From Rhodoferax_B ferrireducens_A (lineage in GTDB: Bacteria; Pseudomonadota; Gammaproteobacteria; Burkholderiales; Burkholderiaceae_C): a stretch of DNA of 64,000 nt. Positions 33,968-42,717 of this stretch are shown in pieces. The translations under genes and the position numbers were made by a program. Under the pieces are notes generated by a model, which was given only the letters and a program-made list of their open reading frames with translations, was not told the DNA's origin and searched no databases. The stretch spans positions 1,054,001-1,118,000 of the forward strand of contig NZ_JAVDXT010000001.1 in NCBI RefSeq assembly GCF_031458075.1, written 5' to 3'. Position 1 is the stretch's first letter, and every line of letters starts with the position of its first letter.

Positions 33968-33975
33968 TACGGGCC

Positions 33976-34506
33976 ATGAACACACCCACCAATCCGGCGC
34001 CCGACACCACACTGGCTTTTTATGCGCCAGACAGCTACGTCGCCAGCGGCGGCAGCGTGGGCCACCTGATATCCCAGGTGGTCACCGCCTTCCACCAAGA
34101 GCTGGAGCGCCAGTTTGAACCCAGCGGTTTGACCAATGCCCAATGGAAGCCGCTGTTCAAGCTGTCCACTGGCGAGGTGTCCACCGTCGCCGAGCTGGCC
34201 CGGGTCTGCACCTTGGATGCTGGCGGCATGACCCGTATGTTGGACCGGCTGGAGGCCAAGGGCTTGTGCCAGCGCGAGCGCTCGTCTGAAGACCGCCGCG
34301 TGGTCAATCTGGCCCTCACCGATGCCGGCCGCGAGGCCGCCAAAGAAGTGCCGGTGGTGCTGAGCCGTGTGCACAACGCCTTTCTGGACGGCTTTAGCTA
34401 TGAGGAATGGCAGGCCCTCAAAGACTATCTGCGCCGCATCCTGGACAACGCCAACAAGCTGCAACAACAGAACCAACTTCTGGACGAGAACAAGAATGGC
34501 TCCTAA
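33976..34506 (+). CDS. MarR-family transcriptional regulator
   Basis: 176-residue winged-helix repressor, like EmrR/MprA, that probably releases DNA on binding small aromatic compounds. The recognition part is in STVAELARVCTLDAGGMTRMLDRLEAKG and the wing in RERSSEDRRVVNLALTDAG (each given as a short family block: VAELA, GGMTRMLDRLE, EDRR). Start ATG 33976. Its stop is 11 bases inside the outer-membrane factor gene (overlap 34496-34506), so regulator and pump are one operon, and the palindrome at 33946-33963 is its likely operator. Confidence 0.88.
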   Translation: MNTPTNPAPDTTLAFYAPDSYVASGGSVGHLISQVVTAFHQELERQFEPSGLTNAQWKPLFKLSTGEVSTVAELARVCTLDAGGMTRMLDRLEAKGLCQRERSSEDRRVVNLALTDAGREAAKEVPVVLSRVHNAFLDGFSYEEWQALKDYLRRILDNANKLQQQNQLLDENKNGS

Positions 34507-35980
34507 ATCTTTTCGCCCCTCTTTGCGCTCACTGCGTTCCGTGCCGCGCTTTGCGCTGGCCGCCACCGTGCTGGCCGCATTGACCGCCTGCGCCAACTAC
34601 TCCGGCATCCGCCCCGAGGCGACACTGCGCGAAACCCCGTCGCTGGGCCTGGATGCCGCTGCAGCGCCGGTCGCCAGCATCGACGCCGAATGGTGGCATG
34701 GCTTCCAGGACGCGCAGCTGGACCAACTGGTGGCCCAGGCGCTGGAGGGCAGCCCCAGCCTGAAGCTGGCCCAGGCCCGCCTGCGCCGCGCCCAGGCCGC
34801 CACCGAGCTGGCCGATGCCGCCACCTTGCCGCAAATCGGCGCCGACGTCAGCGCCACCCACCAGAAATACACCGCCACCGGCGCCGTGCCCGCGCCCCTG
34901 GCCGGCTCGATCCGCGACACCGGTACCGCCCAGTTGACCGCCAGCTGGGAGCTGGACTTCTTCGGCAAGAACCGTGCGGCCCTGGACGCCGCCCTCGGCC
35001 AGGCCAAGGCCGCCCAGGCCGACACCCAGGCCGCCCGCGTGCTGCTGGTCAGCCAGGTGGCGCGCAGCTACTTCCAGCTGCTGCGCCTGGACGGCCAGCT
35101 GCAATTGGCGAACCGCACCCTGGCCCAGCGCAGCGAGCTGCTGCAGCTGGTGCAAGACCGCGTCAGCGCCGGGCTGGACACGCGGCTCGAGCTCAAGCAA
35201 AGCGAGGGCAGCCTGCCCGAAGCGCGCCAGCAGGTCGAGGCCCTGAACGAGCAGATCGCCCTGGCACGCAATGCCTTGTCGGCTCTGGTAGGCAAGCCGA
35301 ATGTGGCAGATGCGCTCAAGCTACCTGCGCTGGCAGCTATCAAAACCGCAGCAAACGCACAGGCCATCCCCGCCGATCTGCTGGGCCGCCGCGCCGACAT
35401 CGCCGCCGCCCGCTGGCGCATCGAGGCCGCCGGCCAGGACGTGGCCAGCGCCAAGGCGCAGTTCTACCCAAACATCAACCTGGTGGGCTTTGCCGGCTTC
35501 TCCAGCATCGGCCTGGGCAACCTGCTGCAGTCGAACAGCCAGCAGTGGGGCATAGGCCCGGCCATCCATCTGCCGATCTTCGACGCCGGCCGCCTGCGTG
35601 CCGGCCTGCGCGGCAAGACCGCCGACCTGGACGCAGCGGTGGAGAGCTACAACGCCGCCCTGGTCGACGCGGTGCGCGACGTGGCCGACCAGCTGGCTTC
35701 GCAGCAGTCCATCGCCTTGCAGCAAACCCAGCAGCAGCAGGCCCAGGCCGCGTCCGAAGCCGCCTACGAGATCGCCGTGCAGCGCTACCGTGCTGGCCTG
35801 GGCAACTACCTGAATGTGCTGAGCGCCGAGACCGCCGTGCTGGCCCAGCGCCGCCTGCAGGTGGATCTGGCCGCCCGCGCCCTGGATACCCAGGTGGCGC
35901 TGATCCGCGCCCTCGGCGGTGGCTATACCGCAAATGCTCCTGAATCCATAGCTGCTCGCGCAGGTGGAATCAGCGGCTAA
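34496..35980 (+). CDS. Outer-membrane efflux channel, NodT/OprM-like lipoprotein
   Basis: 494-residue TolC-type outer-membrane factor of the NodT group. The ATG at 34496 lies inside the end of marR. The N-terminus is a lipoprotein signal with lipobox LTAC, Cys32 being lipidated. Two repeated OEP domains follow, with family motifs WWHGFQDAQLDQLVAQAL, SWELDFFGKNRAALDAA and FYPNINLVGFAGFSSIGL. It provides the exit duct for the EmrA-EmrB pair encoded next. Two copies of the dispersed repeat fall inside the gene, one near codon 272-284 and one at the very C-terminus. Confidence 0.9.
   Translation: MAPKSFRPSLRSLRSVPRFALAATVLAALTACANYSGIRPEATLRETPSLGLDAAAAPVASIDAEWWHGFQDAQLDQLVAQALEGSPSLKLAQARLRRAQAATELADAATLPQIGADVSATHQKYTATGAVPAPLAGSIRDTGTAQLTASWELDFFGKNRAALDAALGQAKAAQADTQAARVLLVSQVARSYFQLLRLDGQLQLANRTLAQRSELLQLVQDRVSAGLDTRLELKQSEGSLPEARQQVEALNEQIALARNALSALVGKPNVADALKLPALAAIKTAANAQAIPADLLGRRADIAAARWRIEAAGQDVASAKAQFYPNINLVGFAGFSSIGLGNLLQSNSQQWGIGPAIHLPIFDAGRLRAGLRGKTADLDAAVESYNAALVDAVRDVADQLASQQSIALQQTQQQQAQAASEAAYEIAVQRYRAGLGNYLNVLSAETAVLAQRRLQVDLAARALDTQVALIRALGGGYTANAPESIAARAGGISG
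35308..35346 (-). repeat. Dispersed repeat copy 4, inside the outer-membrane factor gene
   Basis: On the minus strand TTTTGATAGCTGCCAGCGCAG then AGCTTGAGCGCATC, similar to copy 1. It is translated in frame as a variable stretch around LKLPALAAIKTAANA of the efflux protein. Confidence 0.45.
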
Positions 35981-35991
35981 GCCCTATTTAG
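35942..35991 (+). repeat. Dispersed repeat copy 5, spanning the 3' end of the outer-membrane factor gene
   Basis: GAATCCATAGCTGCTCGCGC ... CAGCGGCTAAGCCCTATTTAG matches copy 1. The repeat supplies the last dozen codons (ESIAARAGGISG) and the stop codon of the gene. Confidence 0.5.
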
Positions 35992-36032
35992 TTTGAATAA
36001 ATCGCTCCTATTTTTGATAGCAGGTACACACC

Positions 36033-37385
36033 ATGAATGCTCCAGTCACCCCTAACGCCGCTGCTCCCGCCACCAACCCCCAGCGCAAGAAGTCGCTGAT
36101 CACCATCGCCGCCGTGGTGGTGCTGGCCGGCCTGGGCTGGGCCGCCTACGACGCCGTCATCGCCAGCCATTACGAGAACACCGACAACGCCTACGTGCAG
36201 GGCAATGTGATCCAGATCACGCCGCAGGTCGGCGGCACCGTGCAGGCCATCATGGCCGATGACACCGACTTCGTGAAAGCCGGCCAACCGCTGGTGCAGC
36301 TGGACCCGGCCGACGCTAAGTTGGCACTCGACCAGGCCGAGGCCAATCTGGCCCAGGCCGTGCGCCAGGTGCGCACCTTGTACGCCAACAACGGCGCGCT
36401 GGCCGCCCAGGTGGCGCTGCGCAGTGCCGATGTGGCGCGCTCGCAAACCGACATCGCCCGCGCCCAGAGCGAGGTGGACCGCGCGGCCGACGACCTGCGC
36501 CGGCGCCAGGCCCTGAGCGGCAATGGCGCGGTGTCCAAAGAAGAACTCAGCCACGCGCAAACCCAACTGGCCACCGCCAAGAGCGGTCTGTCCACGGTGG
36601 AGGCCAGCATCGCCTCGGCCCAGGCCGGTGTGGTGGCGGCCAAGGAGCAACTGGCCAGCAACCAGGCCCAGACCGATGGCACCAGCGTCGAGCAGCACCC
36701 CAGCGTGCAAGCCGCCGCCGCCAAGGTGCGCGAGGCCTATCTGGCCAGCCAGCGCGCGGCCGTCGCGGCACCGGTCGATGGCTATGTGGCCAAGCGCACC
36801 ATCCAGCTGGGCCAGCGCATCGCCGCCGGCACCTCGATGATGTCCATCATCCCGCTGAACCAGGTGTGGGTGGATGCCAACTTCAAGGAAGTCCAGCTGC
36901 GCAATATCCGCATCGGCCAGCCGGTGCAGCTGACCGCCGACCTGTACGGCAAGAAGATGGAATACACCGGCACCGTCGCCGGCCTGGGTGTCGGTACCGG
37001 CGCCGCCTTTGCGCTGCTGCCCGCGCAGAACGCCACCGGCAACTGGATCAAGGTGGTGCAGCGCGTGCCGGTGCGCATCGCCCTCGACCCGGCCCAGCTG
37101 GTAGCGAACCCTCTGCGCGTCGGCCTGTCCATGGATGCGACCATCGACGTGCGCCAGCGCGACGGCAAGATGCTGGCCGATGCACCGCGCAGCGGCGCTG
37201 TCACCACCCTGGCCGTGCCGAACGAGCAGGCCGCCGATGCCGAAGTGCAGCGCGTGATCGCCGCCAACCTCGGCCATGGCGTTACCAATGTGGCCAAGGC
37301 CGCTAAGCCCAACAAGGCCGACAAGGCTGTGGAAGCCCCGGCGGCGCTGGCCGCAGCGCCGGCTGCCGTGGCCCTGGCGCACTAA
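36033..37385 (+). CDS. emrA: EmrA/HlyD-type periplasmic adaptor
   Basis: 450-residue membrane fusion protein linking the inner-membrane pump to the outer-membrane channel. One N-terminal helix (about residues 24-45), the ENTDNAYVQGNVIQITPQVGG biotinyl/lipoyl half motif, a long alpha-helical coiled-coil hairpin (about 85-215), then the second lipoyl half AAPVDGYVAKRTIQLGQ and VWVDANFKEVQLRNIRIGQ barrel. The C-terminus is extended and Ala/Lys-rich, unlike E. coli EmrA (390 residues). The symbol indicates family only. Confidence 0.88.
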   Translation: MNAPVTPNAAAPATNPQRKKSLITIAAVVVLAGLGWAAYDAVIASHYENTDNAYVQGNVIQITPQVGGTVQAIMADDTDFVKAGQPLVQLDPADAKLALDQAEANLAQAVRQVRTLYANNGALAAQVALRSADVARSQTDIARAQSEVDRAADDLRRRQALSGNGAVSKEELSHAQTQLATAKSGLSTVEASIASAQAGVVAAKEQLASNQAQTDGTSVEQHPSVQAAAAKVREAYLASQRAAVAAPVDGYVAKRTIQLGQRIAAGTSMMSIIPLNQVWVDANFKEVQLRNIRIGQPVQLTADLYGKKMEYTGTVAGLGVGTGAAFALLPAQNATGNWIKVVQRVPVRIALDPAQLVANPLRVGLSMDATIDVRQRDGKMLADAPRSGAVTTLAVPNEQAADAEVQRVIAANLGHGVTNVAKAAKPNKADKAVEAPAALAAAPAAVALAH

Positions 37386-37413
37386 GCAAGCAACGTCCCT
37401 CAGGTCTACGCCG

Positions 37414-38979
37414 ATGTCTTCTTCCTTCACTTACGTTCCGCCGCCCCCGCTCGAGGGTTCGGCCCGCATGTGGGGCACCATCGCCTTGTCCACCGCCACG
37501 TTCATGAACGTGCTGGACACCTCGATTGCCAACGTGTCCTTGTCGGCCATCGCCGGGGACTTGGGCGTGAGCCCGAACCAGGGCACCTGGGTCATCACCA
37601 GCTTTGCCGTGGCGAATGCGATCTCCGTGCCCTTGACCGGCTGGTTGTCGCAGCGCTTCGGCCAGGTGCGCTTGTTCGTTATCAGCATCCTGCTGTTCGT
37701 GCTGGCCTCGTGGCTGTGCGGCCTGGCGCCGAACATGACTTCGCTGATCGCCTTCCGCATCCTGCAGGGCTTTGTGGCCGGGCCGATGATTCCGCTGTCG
37801 CAGGCGCTGTTGCTGTCCAGCTACCCCAAGGCGCTGGCCGGCACCGCGATGGCGATGTGGGCCATGACCACCTTGGTGGCGCCGGTGATGGGGCCGCTGC
37901 TGGGCGGCTGGATCACCGACAACATCTCCTGGCCGTGGATTTTCTACATCAACATCCCGGTCGGTATCTTGGCCGCCGGTGCGGCCTGGAGCCTGTACCG
38001 CAAGCGCGAGTCGCCAACCAAGCAACTGCCGATTGATGGCGTAGGCCTGGGCCTGCTGGTGGTCTGGGTCGGCGCCTTGCAGATCATGCTGGACAAGGGC
38101 AAGGAGCTCGACTGGTTCCATTCCACCGAGGTGCAGATACTGGCTGCGGTTGCGCTGGTCGGCTTTCTGTTCTTCCTGGCCTGGGAGCTGACCGACAAGC
38201 ACCCGGTGATCGACCTGAGCCTGTTTGCCCGGCGCAATTTCTGGGCCGGCACGCTGGCCACATCGGTGGGCTATGGCCTGTTCTTCGGCAACGTGGTGCT
38301 GCTGCCGCTGTGGCTGCAGCAGTACATGGGCTATACCGCCACCCAGGCCGGCTTCATCCTGGCGCCGGTGGGGCTGCTGGCCATCGTGCTGTCGCCCATC
38401 GTCGGCAAGAACGTGGCCAAGGTGGACCCGCGGCGCTTTGCCAGCTTTGCCTTCATCGTGTTCGCCTTGGTGCTGTGGATGCGCTCGCACTTCAATGTGC
38501 AGGCCGATGAAGCCACGCTGATGGTGCCGACGCTGATCCAGGGCGTGGCCATGGCCTTCTTCTTCATCCCGCTGAGCATTCTCACGCTGAGCGGCTTGAC
38601 GCCGGACCGCATTCCCGCGGCCTCGGGCCTGACCAACTTTGTGCGGATTACCGCCGGTGCCTTCGGTACCTCGCTGGTCACCACGGTGTGGGAAAACCGC
38701 ACGGCCTTGCACCATGCGCAGCTGTCTGAATACGTGAACCACGGCAGCCAGGCGGCCAACAGCACTTTGGCGGGCCTGGCGAATGCAGGCATGTCGCCCG
38801 AGCAGGCGCTGGCCCAGGTGAACCAGCTGGTCGGCCAGCAGGCGGCCACGCTGGCGGCCAACGATGTGTTCTTTGCCTCGTCGATTCTGTTCCTGATGCT
38901 GATTCCGCTGGTCTGGATTACCCGTCGGCCGCAAGCGGCAGGTGCGGCGGCGGCAGAAGCCGCTGCCGGTGCACACTGA
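37414..38979 (+). CDS. emrB: EmrB-type DHA2 multidrug MFS transporter
   Basis: 521-residue drug:proton antiporter of the 14-helix DHA2 family. Start ATG 37414 (MSSSFTYVPPPP). Family motif C-like LDTSIANVSLSAIAGDLG in helix 1, TGWLSQRFGQVRLF in the first cytoplasmic loop, and GPLLGGWITDNISWPWIFYINIPVG near helix 5-6. Forms a tripartite pump with the EmrA-like adaptor 28 bases upstream and the outer-membrane factor; regulated by the MarR at the operon start. Substrates unknown. Confidence 0.9.
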   Translation: MSSSFTYVPPPPLEGSARMWGTIALSTATFMNVLDTSIANVSLSAIAGDLGVSPNQGTWVITSFAVANAISVPLTGWLSQRFGQVRLFVISILLFVLASWLCGLAPNMTSLIAFRILQGFVAGPMIPLSQALLLSSYPKALAGTAMAMWAMTTLVAPVMGPLLGGWITDNISWPWIFYINIPVGILAAGAAWSLYRKRESPTKQLPIDGVGLGLLVVWVGALQIMLDKGKELDWFHSTEVQILAAVALVGFLFFLAWELTDKHPVIDLSLFARRNFWAGTLATSVGYGLFFGNVVLLPLWLQQYMGYTATQAGFILAPVGLLAIVLSPIVGKNVAKVDPRRFASFAFIVFALVLWMRSHFNVQADEATLMVPTLIQGVAMAFFFIPLSILTLSGLTPDRIPAASGLTNFVRITAGAFGTSLVTTVWENRTALHHAQLSEYVNHGSQAANSTLAGLANAGMSPEQALAQVNQLVGQQAATLAANDVFFASSILFLMLIPLVWITRRPQAAGAAAAEAAAGAH

Positions 38980-39038
38980 TCCGTGGTTAAAATCAGGGTC
39001 CGATTCCTTTTACAAGAGCTAGAAAGGCACTCCAGGTT

Positions 39039-39089
39039 ATGACACCGCGAACTACTACCTCCTTGTTTTCAAGCACTATCAGGTCGTAG
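39039..39089 (+). CDS. Threonine-rich leader peptide of thrS
   Basis: Sixteen-codon ORF MTPRTTTSLFSSTIRS with five Thr codons, three of them consecutive (39051-39059), and a fifth (39075-39077) inside the first arm of a hairpin. AGG precedes the ATG at a short distance and AAAGG lies further up. It is too short for normal gene finding. Its place before a competing-hairpin structure and then thrS makes it look like the sensor of a ribosome-mediated attenuator reading the supply of charged tRNA-Thr. By-eye evidence only. Confidence 0.6.
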   Translation: MTPRTTTSLFSSTIRS

Positions 39090-39157
39090 TCCGCGCACCT
39101 TGAGTGCATCTAGCTATTAAATTGTGAGCAAGCGCGGTCTTCGTACCGCGCTTTTTG
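39073..39157 (+). promoter_or_regulatory. Transcription attenuator of thrS (arms 1-4)
   Basis: Arm 1-2: GCACT(39073-39077)/AGTGC(39103-39107) plus AGGT(39081-39084)/ACCT(39097-39100). Arm 2-3 antiterminator: CCGCGC(39091-39096)/GCGCGG(39132-39137), extendable by TTG/CAA with a bulge. Arm 3-4 terminator: AGCGCGGT/ACCGCGCT then T5. Stalling on the Thr codons would cover arm 1, freeing arm 2 to pair with arm 3 and prevent termination. A possible -10 TAAAAT is at 38988-38993. Confidence 0.6.
39131..39157 (+). terminator. Intrinsic terminator upstream of thrS
   Basis: AGCGCGGT (39131-39138), loop CTTCGT, ACCGCGCT (39145-39152), then TTTT. It lies 43 bases before the thrS ATG. It may serve as the conditional terminator of the attenuator or simply end emrB transcripts; the two are not exclusive. 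Confidence 0.85.
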
Positions 39158-39199
39158 CTTTCTGCAGTCCCGGCATACCGCTGTAAAAAACCACACACC

Positions 39200-41107
<1,908 letters not shown>

Positions 41108-41196
41108 TTTTTAAGTAAACCAAGGCTTTAGTGCACGCCCTGTCTGCGGTAGTTGCTATTTTTTATATAGCATTCTGATTTTTAAGGATTTGAGCC

Positions 41197-41799
41197 ATCG
41201 CTACTGAATTTCGTGACCGCCGTCACCGCGAAGAACGCAAACACCGTCTTAACCGTGAAATCATGGCGCCGGAAGTTCGACTTTCCGGTCCTGAAAACGA
41301 GCCCCTGGGCATCGTCAGCCTGATGGAAGCTTTGCGCTTGGCGGGTGAGTACGATGTGGACTTGGTTGAAATTGTTGCCACGGCGAATCCGCCGGTCTGT
41401 CGTTTGATGGATTACGGCAAGTTCAAATACCAGGAACAGAAGAAAGCGGCGGACGCGAAGTCTAAGCAGACGGTCATCGAGATCAAGGAAATCAAATTCC
41501 GTCCCGGTACCGATGATGGCGACTACAACATCAAGATGCGCAATATCAAGCGCTTCCTGGCCGATGGCGACAAGTGCAAGATCACTTTGCGTTTTCGGGG
41601 GCGAGAAATCACCCACCAGGAAATCGGTATGGCCTTGCTGCAGCGCATCCGCAATGACTTGCAGGATCTGATCATCGTCGAGCAGTTTCCCAAACTGGAA
41701 GGCCGCCAGATGATCATGATGATCGCGCCGGGCAAGAAAAAGCCGGTGTCCAGTAAGCCTGCTGCAGAAGCAGCACCTGCGCCAGCAGCGGCATCGTAA
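41197..41799 (+). CDS. infC: Translation initiation factor IF-3, AUC start
   Basis: IF-3 checks the start codon and keeps 30S subunits free. The conserved N-domain begins RHRLNREI...EVRLSGPENEPLGI, and its first part lies upstream of the first ATG (41263). Between the in-frame TGA at 41191 and that ATG there is no ATG, GTG or TTG; the best start is ATC at 41197, eight bases after AAGGA, giving 200 residues. E. coli infC uses AUU, which lets IF-3 repress itself; AUC would work the same way. Linker and C-domain (FRPGTDDGDYNIKMRNI, FRGREITHQEIGM) are complete, with an Ala-rich tail. Confidence 0.9.
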   Translation: MATEFRDRRHREERKHRLNREIMAPEVRLSGPENEPLGIVSLMEALRLAGEYDVDLVEIVATANPPVCRLMDYGKFKYQEQKKAADAKSKQTVIEIKEIKFRPGTDDGDYNIKMRNIKRFLADGDKCKITLRFRGREITHQEIGMALLQRIRNDLQDLIIVEQFPKLEGRQMIMMIAPGKKKPVSSKPAAEAAPAPAAAS

Positions 41800-41806
41800 G
41801 AATTTC

Positions 41807-41987
41807 AAGCTGCAGATTTCGGTCTGCGGCTTGTCAAGGTAGGGGAGTTCAATCCTCCCTACCTAAAACAGTGGCTAAAACCATTGTTTTAAAAGTGGAA
41901 GGCGCAAGCCGACCACTAAAAAGTGGCAAGTGAAAACTCGCCACTAAGAAGTGGCTCGGGGCCAACAAGTCTGGGATCGGTTCCCAG
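41807..41987 (+). promoter_or_regulatory. Structured leader of rpmI-rplT with alternative hairpins
   Basis: Eight hairpins can be drawn in the infC-rpmI gap: 41807-41832, 41838-41863, 41865-41890, 41894-41917 (GCAA loop), 41913-41926, 41922-41945 (GAAA loop), 41940-41955, 41971-41987. The arms AGTGG at 41894, 41922, 41950 and CCACT at 41913, 41941 can pair in two exclusive registers. In E. coli, L20 represses rpmI-rplT by binding structured RNA in this same interval, so I infer a betaproteobacterial L20 leader. No T-run follows any stem. Confidence 0.6.
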
Positions 41988-42020
41988 CGCCTCACGAGCA
42001 CAATGAAAAGGAGCATTTAA

Positions 42021-42224
42021 ATGCCCAAAATGAAGACCAAGAGCGCGGCCAAGAAACGGTTCCGCGTTCGTCCAGGTGGCACCGTCAAGCGCGGTCACGC
42101 CTTCAAACGTCACATCTTGACCAAGAAGACCACCAAAAATAAACGCCAATTGCGTGGTACTGCAACCGTGCATGAGACCAATATGGGTCACATGGCACAG
42201 ATGCTGCCAGGCCGTGGCATTTAA
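42021..42224 (+). CDS. rpmI: 50S ribosomal protein L35
   Basis: 67-residue, very basic protein with the family start MPKMKTKSAAKKRFRVRPGG and end MLPGRGI. A strong SD AAGGAG lies seven bases before the ATG. Cotranscribed with rplT 26 bases downstream. The long structured leader upstream suggests translational control of the rpmI-rplT pair. Confidence 0.97.
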   Translation: MPKMKTKSAAKKRFRVRPGGTVKRGHAFKRHILTKKTTKNKRQLRGTATVHETNMGHMAQMLPGRGI

Positions 42225-42250
42225 TTTAACGACGAACAAGGAGTAAATAC

Positions 42251-42610
42251 ATGCCTCGCGTCAAACGTGGTGTAACGGCTCGCGCCCGCCACAAAAAAGT
42301 TCTCGCCCTTGCAAAAGGTTTCCGCGGTCGCCGCGGTAATGTTTACCGCATCGCCAAAGAAGCGGTAATGAAGGCTGGGCAATATGCCTACCGTGACCGT
42401 CGTACCCGCAAGCGGGTGTTCCGTCAGCTGTGGATTGCCCGTATCAACGCCGCTGCGCGTGAATGCGGTCTGACCTACAGCCAGTTCGCCAATGGCCTGA
42501 AGAAGGCTGCCATCGAGATCGACCGCAAAGTGCTGTCCGATATCGCTGTGCACGACAAGGCGGCTTTTGCCAGCATCGTGGAGCAAGTCAAGGCCCGTCT
42601 GGCTGCTTGA
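42251..42610 (+). CDS. rplT: 50S ribosomal protein L20
   Basis: 119-residue early-assembly protein of the large subunit. Begins MPRVKRGVTARARHKKVL and contains GRRGNVYRIAKEAVMKAGQYAYRDRR and RINAAARECGLTYS in family order. In E. coli and Bacillus it also acts as repressor of its own operon. SD AAGGAG precedes the ATG. Confidence 0.97.
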   Translation: MPRVKRGVTARARHKKVLALAKGFRGRRGNVYRIAKEAVMKAGQYAYRDRRTRKRVFRQLWIARINAAARECGLTYSQFANGLKKAAIEIDRKVLSDIAVHDKAAFASIVEQVKARLAA

Positions 42611-42622
42611 TTCCCCACGCTG

Positions 42623-42693
42623 GGCCGCTATTCTTTGGATAGCGGTCTGTGCAAGTAATACAAGGGCTAGAGCTTGAAAAAGCACTAGCCCTT
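42623..42693 (+). promoter_or_regulatory. Two hairpins between rplT and pheS
   Basis: First: CCGCTAT (42625-42631)/ATAGCGG (42639-42645). Second: AAGGGCTAG (42662-42670) pairs with CTAGCCCTT (42685-42693), with an inner GCTT/AAGC stem and GAAA loop. The second is followed only by TGTCATTTC, so it is a weak terminator at best and may tune pheST relative to the ribosomal genes. Confidence 0.6.
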
Positions 42694-42717
42694 TGTCATT
42701 TCAAGACAAGAGATGTT

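Noticed and set aside
39131..39157. Terminator serving only emrB
   Set aside because: It lies about 150 bases after the emrB stop with a Thr-rich ORF and competing stems in between; I keep this as an alternative but do not prefer it.
41263..41799. infC starting at the ATG 41263
   Set aside because: This would remove the conserved RHRLNREI part of the N-domain; the AUC at 41197 with a proper SD restores the family N-terminus.
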